Source of the DNA: Streptomyces wuyuanensis
GTDB lineage: Bacteria; Actinomycetota; Actinomycetes; Streptomycetales; Streptomycetaceae
Reading direction: 5' to 3'
Length of the DNA stretch: 64,000 bases
Assembly: GCF_900103455.1 (NCBI RefSeq)
Contig: NZ_FNHI01000009.1
Location: 82,055-146,054, forward strand
Position numbers and translations under genes: made by a program. The notes beneath the pieces were generated by a model that did no database searches, was not told where the DNA came from, and was given only the letters and a program-made list of their open reading frames with translations. Below, piece after piece: positions 59,820-64,000 of the stretch (its first letter is position 1; every line of letters begins with the position of its first letter).

Positions 59820-60114
59820 CGTCGCCGCCCCCTGCGAAGTCGCCGTCCTCCGGGGCGTCGCCGCCCCCCGGGAAGGCGCTGCCCCCGGACGCGCCACCGC
59901 CCTCCGAGGAGCGGATGGACATGATGAGCGCGCGCAGGGAGATGCGTACGAGATCGATGTCCGCGATGGACAGCACCACGTCGCCGGTCAGGACGACGCC
60001 GCCGCTGAGCAGGCGGTCCAGCAGGTCGATGAGGGCGACCTGGCGGTCCGGCAGGGCGGTGTCGGTTTCCGACGGCCGGGGCGACACCCTCGGGAGCGGG
60101 CGGGGCTCCGTCAC
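59809..60114 (-). CDS. gvpS: gas vesicle protein GvpS (GvpA-family), set 2
   Basis: A 101-residue GvpA/S-type protein. Core: RQVALIDLLDRLLSGGVVLT, GDVVLSIADIDLVRISLRAL, IMSIRSSEG. The C-terminal 30 residues are a Gly/Asp-rich linker (GGSAFPGGGDAPEDGDFAGG). GTG start overlapping the gvpL2 stop by GTGA. It is a parallel of the set 1 gene at 53772, but with a longer disordered tail. Confidence 0.88.
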   Translation of the reverse strand: MTEPRPLPRVSPRPSETDTALPDRQVALIDLLDRLLSGGVVLTGDVVLSIADIDLVRISLRALIMSIRSSEGGGASGGSAFPGGGDAPEDGDFAGGGDVGL

Positions 60115-61046
60115 GGCTCCGTGCCCCGCTCGGTGCCGGCGGGCGTGTTGGAGCGCGCTGTGGAGCCAAGTGGATCGCCCGTGCCCGTCGAGTCCGGGTC
60201 CGCCACGCCCACCCGATCGTCCGTGCCCACCGGATCGTCCGCCCCCGCCGGGTCGGCGGTGCCCGGCGGTGTGGCGAACGAGTACGGCGCCCAGGGGCCG
60301 GTGAGTTCGACCCGTACCCCGTCCAGGCCGTCCGCCGCACGGCTCACCTCGTCGCGGAACTCCTCGGCCCGGTCCCGCGGTACGAGGTACGCGTCGTTGA
60401 GGACGTTCTCGCCCGGCGCGGTGGCGAGTTCGCCCTGCTGCACACGGTGTCGGGCCCGGTCGGCGGCGTATCTGCGTCCCGTCTCCTCGATCCGCTCGGC
60501 CGCGGTCCGCGCCGAGCGGTGGGCGGTGTCCCGCACGGTGCGCTGGGCCCTGCGGGTCCGCAGATACGCCCGCCCGGGGCTGACATCCTCGGAGCCCGCC
60601 GGCTCTGCCGGCTGCGAAGCGGGTGCGGCCGACGGCTCGACGTAGATCTTGACCCCCCACTCCACATGGGCGGCGAGGTGCGACAGCCGTTGCGCGAGGA
60701 CTTCGCTCTGTGCGTCCAGTGCGTTCGTCGCCCGCTCGTCGTCCAGGTACACGGTGGCCAGGCGCAGCGGGAGGACGGTGGTGAGGGCGGACAACTCCTC
60801 GATGACTCCGTGGTGGGCGCGGGCGACGGCCTCCAGCCACCGGAGGTCCTCGAGATGCCGTTTGAGGGCCTCCTCCCGGAAGTCCTCCGAGGGCACGGAA
60901 CTGACCGCGAGCGACAGGCCGTCTCCCCCGGTGAGCGGGCGCAGCCGTACGGGCGCTCCGGCGGCGCCGCTGAGCCCGGCGACGGCCTCCTCCAGCCCGT
61001 CCGCCTCCCGGACGACGGCGTAGACGTAGCTGACCCGGTCACTCAT
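60111..61046 (-). CDS. gvpL: gas vesicle protein GvpL (GvpF/L family), set 2
   Basis: A 311-residue GvpF/L protein. It begins MSDRVSYVYAVVREADGLEE and contains the typical RLATVYLDDERATNALDAQS and VEWGVKIYV parts and VRVELTGPWAPYSFATPPG. A Ser/Pro-rich insert is at about 140-170. The C-terminal 60 residues (DPVGTDDRVGVADPDSTGTG) are a low-complexity repeat of Asp/Gly/Val/Thr, absent in set 1 and probably disordered. Its start overlaps gvpJ2 by 8 bp, its stop overlaps gvpS2. Confidence 0.9.
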   Translation of the reverse strand: MSDRVSYVYAVVREADGLEEAVAGLSGAAGAPVRLRPLTGGDGLSLAVSSVPSEDFREEALKRHLEDLRWLEAVARAHHGVIEELSALTTVLPLRLATVYLDDERATNALDAQSEVLAQRLSHLAAHVEWGVKIYVEPSAAPASQPAEPAGSEDVSPGRAYLRTRRAQRTVRDTAHRSARTAAERIEETGRRYAADRARHRVQQGELATAPGENVLNDAYLVPRDRAEEFRDEVSRAADGLDGVRVELTGPWAPYSFATPPGTADPAGADDPVGTDDRVGVADPDSTGTGDPLGSTARSNTPAGTERGTEP

Positions 61047-61527
61047 CGCGTGTCTTCCCGGTACTGCGCCGGGCCGGCCGGGACTGCCGCGGCCGCTTCT
61101 CCCCGGCGGTCCGCTCCTCGGCCGACTCGGGCTCGGCGGGCTCCTCCTCGGCTCGGGACGCCACCTGGCGGCGCCCGTCCTCGGGCAGCGCCTCGCCCCT
61201 GCGCAGGGCCTCGACCTCGGCCCGCAGCCGCCTGTTCTCCTCGGCGAGGGACCGTTCGCCCCCGCGGGCGCGCGACGACAGTGCGGGGTCGTGCTCCCAC
61301 CAGTCGATACCCATCTCCTTCGCCTTGTCGACGGAGGCGACGAGCAGGCGGAGTTTGATGGTCAACAGCTCGATGTCGAGCAGATTGATCTGGATGTCGC
61401 CCGCGATGACGATGCCCTTGTCCAGGACCCGCTCCAGGATGTCCGCCAGGTTGCTGGTGGAGTTCTGCCCGTACGGCGCGGCCCTGGACGGATAGTTGCC
61501 CATCCTGCCGGCCAGCGGATCGCTCAC
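61039..61527 (-). CDS. gvpJ: gas vesicle protein GvpJ (GvpA-family), set 2
   Basis: A 162-residue GvpJ. The core (SNLADILERVLDKGIVIAGD, IQINLLDIELLTIKLRLLVA, MGIDWWEHDPAL) is nearly identical to set 1. The C-terminal half is longer: a coiled region (SLAEENRRLRAEVEALRRGE), then a Glu/Arg-rich tail (EEEPAEPESAEERTAGEKRP). GTG start overlapping the gvpG2 stop (GTGA). The long tail may link J to the surface or to GvpL. Confidence 0.9.
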   Translation of the reverse strand: MSDPLAGRMGNYPSRAAPYGQNSTSNLADILERVLDKGIVIAGDIQINLLDIELLTIKLRLLVASVDKAKEMGIDWWEHDPALSSRARGGERSLAEENRRLRAEVEALRRGEALPEDGRRQVASRAEEEPAEPESAEERTAGEKRPRQSRPARRSTGKTRDE

Positions 61528-61778
61528 GGCCGACCCCGCTCGTCCCAGAAGGCCCTGATCTCCTCCAGCTTCTCCAGGAGCTCGTCCTCGCAGCGGTCGA
61601 AGGTCTCCTCGTCGATCTCGCCGGAGAGCAGCAGCGCCTCCAGCTCCGCCAGCTCCCGCTGGACGGGCTCGGGGTCGTAGTACTCGTTCTCCGCCGCCTC
61701 CAGCACCCGGTCCATCACCCAGACGACACCGCGCACGGGGGCCAGCGGAAGGGTCACGATCTGCGTGAGCAGGCCCAT
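61524..61778 (-). CDS. gvpG: gas vesicle protein GvpG, set 2
   Basis: An 84-residue GvpG. MGLLTQIVTLPLAPVRGVVW is the hydrophobic head, and EAAENEYYDPEPVQRELAEL with EIDEETFDRCEDELLEKLEE is the coiled tail. ATG start 10 bp after gvpF2. Its stop overlaps gvpJ2 start. Confidence 0.92.
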   Translation of the reverse strand: MGLLTQIVTLPLAPVRGVVWVMDRVLEAAENEYYDPEPVQRELAELEALLLSGEIDEETFDRCEDELLEKLEEIRAFWDERGRP

Positions 61779-61788
61779 GGGATCACCC

Positions 61789-62502
61789 TCAGACGAAGCT
61801 GTACGGGGGGAGGGGGCCGTTGAGGCGGAACTCGAAGTCCTCCCCCATCTGGTTCGCGACGCTCATCTCGGTGGCGAGGAAGAGCTCCTCCTGCTCCTCG
61901 GCCACCAGGAAGGAGACGCTCAGGAAGTCCTCACCGGAGGGTTGGGAGGTCTGCTGGTCCCGGGAGAAGGGCCGGAGCGCCTCGACGACCCCGGCGGCGA
62001 GCGACGCGTGGCGCGCGTCCACTTCCCCGGCGACGAGTTCGCCGAGCGCGAGGGAGACATCGGGGCCGGCCGTGCCGCCGCGGACCGCGTCGTTGAGTTC
62101 CCTCGCCTCGGGCGAGTCCTCGAGGATCTGCCGCAGCAGGGCTTCCTCGTCCTGCTTGACCTTCAGGTTGTACTCGGCACAGCCCTCCAGTGCGCCGAGC
62201 CTGTCCGCGTACTCCGTCGCCCGCTCGTCCAGGGCCTCCCGGACGGCGTCGTCGTCCGGGGCGGTGAGGCCGAACCTCAGGGGCAGCACCGCGCCGTCGG
62301 CCATGAGCCGGGTCTGGACCTCCTGGTGCGCCGTGAGGTCACGGCGCTTGGGGCGCAGACCCTCGGGGGCATCGCTGACGACCGCGGCGAGTGATCCGGA
62401 CGTCACCGTGCGCAGCGGGGAGGGCGGGTCGCCCACGCCGGCGAAGTCGTCCAGCCGCAGCGGATGCTCCTTGCCCACGATGGAGTACACGTAGACGGCC
62501 AT
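61789..62502 (-). CDS. gvpF: gas vesicle protein GvpF, set 2
   Basis: A 237-residue GvpF. MAVYVYSIVGKEHPLRLDDF at the start and [15 protein letters not shown] at the end mark the family, with [20 protein letters not shown] and EYNLKVKQDEEALLRQILED in the core. Compared with set 1, residues 140-200 differ more, including a segment VVEALRPFSRDQQTSQPSGE. The gap to gvpA2 is 3 bp. The two GvpF proteins are clear paralogs. Confidence 0.92.
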   Translation of the reverse strand: MAVYVYSIVGKEHPLRLDDFAGVGDPPSPLRTVTSGSLAAVVSDAPEGLRPKRRDLTAHQEVQTRLMADGAVLPLRFGLTAPDDDAVREALDERATEYADRLGALEGCAEYNLKVKQDEEALLRQILEDSPEARELNDAVRGGTAGPDVSLALGELVAGEVDARHASLAAGVVEALRPFSRDQQTSQPSGEDFLSVSFLVAEEQEELFLATEMSVANQMGEDFEFRLNGPLPPYSFV

Positions 62503-62505
62503 GGG

Positions 62506-62979
62506 TCACTCCTCCTCGCGTTCCCTGGAACGCCGGGGCCTCCGGCTCGTCGTACGCCGCCGCCGCGCCGCGGGCTCCCGCTCCTCCTGCTCCTCCTCTT
62601 CCCGCTCTTCCTCTTCGTCCTCGTCGCCGCCGCCCTTCATGGAGTCGGTCACGGCTTCCACGGCGCCGGAGAGCGCCCCCTTGGACTTGCCGTGGGCCCC
62701 CTTCTCGACGGTGTCCCCCACCAGGTCGGTCAGCTGCGACGGCTGCTTGCCGCCTTCCAGGTCGAGGCGGTTGCACGCTTCGGCGAAGCGCAGGTACGTG
62801 TCCACGCTGGCGACGACGATGCGGGCGTCGATCCTCAGGATCTCGATCCCGACGAGCGAGACCCGTACGAAAACGTCGATGACGAGTCCGCGATCAAGAA
62901 TGAGCTCCAGGACGTCGTAGAGGCTGCTGCTGCCACCGCCCCTGGCGACGCCGCCTCCGCCCTGCGGCACCACGGTCAT
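62506..62979 (-). CDS. gvpA: gas vesicle main wall protein GvpA with acidic-basic tail, set 2
   Basis: A 157-residue GvpA. Core [20 protein letters not shown] and [20 protein letters not shown] are shared with set 1. The extra 85 residues run: a linker ([20 protein letters not shown]), a solid Glu block ([20 protein letters not shown]) and an Arg/Ser end ([19 protein letters not shown]). Usual GvpA proteins end at about 70 residues. GGGAGG is 4 bp before ATG 62979. Located 28 bp after gvpO2. Confidence 0.93.
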   Translation of the reverse strand: MTVVPQGGGGVARGGGSSSLYDVLELILDRGLVIDVFVRVSLVGIEILRIDARIVVASVDTYLRFAEACNRLDLEGGKQPSQLTDLVGDTVEKGAHGKSKGALSGAVEAVTDSMKGGGDEDEEEEREEEEQEEREPAARRRRTTSRRPRRSREREEE

Positions 62980-63006
62980 GGCGCCTCCCTTCACCGGGCC
63001 GATCGC

Positions 63007-63303
63007 TCAGGGCCTGCGGTCGATCTGCCCTCTGGTGTATCTGCGCTTACGTTCGTAGGCCACCAGGTCACCCTCCTTGTCCAGGGTCACCCGGTAGCTG
63101 GCCATCACGCTCGTGGTCTCGGGGATCCTCTCCAGCTCCAAGACCTCCACGTCGGCCTCCCAGCCGTCCTCGGTCGGTTTGATGGCCGACACCGACTCGG
63201 GCGGCCGTCCGAGCAACTGCGCCAGCTGCTGCGCCGCGGAGCGCATGACCCAGGCGGCCTTCTTCTGGGGCTTCCGCTTCGCTGGCTGCTCTGCAGGGGC
63301 CAT
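63007..63303 (-). CDS. gvpO: gas vesicle protein GvpO, set 2
   Basis: A 98-residue GvpO. It begins with a Lys/Pro-rich head (MAPAEQPAKRKPQKKAAWVM) and continues AQLLGRPPESVSAIKPTEDG, WEADVEVLELERIPETTSVM and SYRVTLDKEGDLVAYERKRR. It opens set 2 and is divergent from the gvpY2-like gene, with 179 bp between. Its head is more basic than that of GvpO1. Confidence 0.92.
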   Translation of the reverse strand: MAPAEQPAKRKPQKKAAWVMRSAAQQLAQLLGRPPESVSAIKPTEDGWEADVEVLELERIPETTSVMASYRVTLDKEGDLVAYERKRRYTRGQIDRRP

Positions 63304-63482
63304 GGTCCTTCTCCGGGGACGGAGCGGGCGCCATATTCGACGCGCGAACCTACAATTTCACTATATAGGGACATATCTGTCGTGCGCGTCGACCTGCAGG
63401 TGTGGTGCGCCTGGGCGTCGCCCCTGCGTGGTGACGACCGTCCCCCTTTCTTCCCCAACGCCTTTTGCGAAGGGAACAGTTC
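63304..63482. promoter_or_regulatory. divergent promoter region of the double gas vesicle cluster
   Basis: The 179-bp region between gvpO2 and gvpY2 has an AT-rich core (63348-63380, acaatttcactatataggg). The core is flanked by an 8-bp inverted repeat, CGACGCGC (63338-63345) and GCGCGTCG (63384-63391). This is the only promoter-like place at the start of the long minus-strand run, so it probably drives both directions. Candidate activator or repressor binding at the inverted repeat is inferred. Confidence 0.6.
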
Positions 63483-64000
63483 ATGAACGACACGACCAAG
63501 ATCGCTCTCGCGGCCGCGGTCGCGGGCGGGTACCTGCTCGGGCGCGCGAAGAAGGGGCGACTCGCGTTCGCCATGGCGACCTACATCGCGGGACGTCGCT
63601 TCGGCCTGGATCCGCAGCAACTGGCGACGGAGGGGCTGCGCAGACTGAAGGACGTGCCACAAGTCGCCGAGCTCAACGAACAGATACGAGGGGAACTGCT
63701 GGACGCGGGGCGCAAGGCCATCACGGCCACCGCCGACCGAAAGCTCGCGGATCTGGCGGAGTCGCTCCATGAGCGCACACTCCACCTCGGAGGCAAGGGC
63801 AAGGAGGAGGACGAGGAGTACGAAGAGGAGGAGTACGAGGACGAGGAGCCGGAGGAGGAAGAGGAGGTAGAACCCGAAGCGGAGGAAGGAGAGGAAGAGG
63901 AAGAGCCGGAGGAGGAAGAAGAGGAGGAACCCGAAGCCAAGGAAGAAGAGGAAGAGGAAGAACCGGAGGAGGAAGAAGAGGAGGAACCCGAAGCCAAGGA
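63483..64000 (+). CDS. second GvpY-like protein with Glu-rich tail, 3' end beyond window
   Basis: At least 172 codons, open to the right edge. The first 105 residues (MNDTTKIALAAAVAGGYLLG, KKGRLAFAMATYIAGRRFGL, LNEQIRGELLDAGRKAITAT, LADLAESLHERTLHLGG) align with gvpY1, including the GY-LGR-KK pattern. From residue 108 the sequence is nearly all Glu with Pro/Ala/Lys (EEDEEYEEEEYEDEEPEEEE), and a repeating EPEAKEEEEEEEPEEEE unit continues to the end. It lies opposite in direction to set 2. GvpY1 has a basic tail; this copy has an acidic one so far. Its real end is unknown. A short SD-like gaaggg lies about 8 bp before ATG 63483. Confidence 0.8.
   Translation, partial: MNDTTKIALAAAVAGGYLLGRAKKGRLAFAMATYIAGRRFGLDPQQLATEGLRRLKDVPQVAELNEQIRGELLDAGRKAITATADRKLADLAESLHERTLHLGGKGKEEDEEYEEEEYEDEEPEEEEEVEPEAEEGEEEEEPEEEEEEEPEAKEEEEEEEPEEEEEEEPEAK

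Noticed and set aside
1..64000. Biosynthetic gene cluster, toxin-antitoxin or restriction system
   Set aside because: No PKS/NRPS, RiPP enzyme, methylase-nuclease pair or toxin family was found on either strand.

Overview
The sequence is chromosomal DNA from a high-GC actinomycete, almost certainly a Streptomyces or close relative. The evidence is the strong G/C third-position bias, the many GTG starts with GTGA/ATGA stop-start overlaps, the abundance of secreted proteins and one-component regulators, and gas vesicle gene sets of the actinobacterial O-A-F-G-(Y-Z)-J-L-S-K type. No tRNA, rRNA, CRISPR array, phage or intact insertion sequence was seen.

Layout. 0-3.1 kb: methylmalonyl-CoA mutase (mutA, and mutB cut by the left edge). 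3.3-9.8 kb: membrane and small secreted hypotheticals, a SixA-type phosphatase, and a translationally coupled pair of an MHS-type permease and anhydro-N-acetylmuramic acid kinase. 10-18.8 kb: a PAS/GAF/PP2C/ATPase regulator that has lost a phosphatase metal ligand, an amidase, a streptogrisin-like protease with a C-terminal anchor, and an ABC exporter fused to a complete Nudix domain. 18.9-26.2 kb: a LysR/DJ-1 divergent pair, a PadR regulator, and an operon lacI-rbsK-rpiB-permease behind a double palindromic operator. 26.4-35 kb: a Pcm-like methyltransferase, a DEDDh exonuclease, a very large secreted protein combining phosphodiester glycosidase and metallophosphoesterase domains, an SLT transglycosylase with a candidate structured leader, and an RDG-rich secreted protein. 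35-53.4 kb: a stress and ion-homeostasis region with a MarR gene and AATGATT operators, MscS, a KhtTU-like antiporter pair, a NarL-type two-component system, a secreted PHB-depolymerase-like esterase, an orphan CPA2 antiporter, a disordered hydrophilic protein, HAD, F420-type, SDR and zinc-ADH enzymes, and a hemerythrin. Two decayed genes lie here: a [2Fe-2S] oxidoreductase subunit and a GAF-PP2C phosphatase.

53.5-64 kb: two complete gas vesicle gene sets lie head to tail on the minus strand. Set 2 is O-A-F-G-J-L-S-K plus a holin-X-like gene. Set 1 is O-A-F-G-Y-Z-J-L-S-K. Only about 57 bp separate them and nearly all genes overlap or touch. A second gvpY-like gene diverges from set 2 and carries a long Glu-rich tail, whereas gvpY1 carries an acidic block followed by a histone-H1-like basic tail. 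The hemerythrin gene follows set 1 directly. This double cluster, with its paired oppositely charged accessory proteins, is the most unusual structure in the window. The ABC-Nudix fusion, the Asp-lacking PP2C protein and the glycosidase-phosphoesterase fusion come next.
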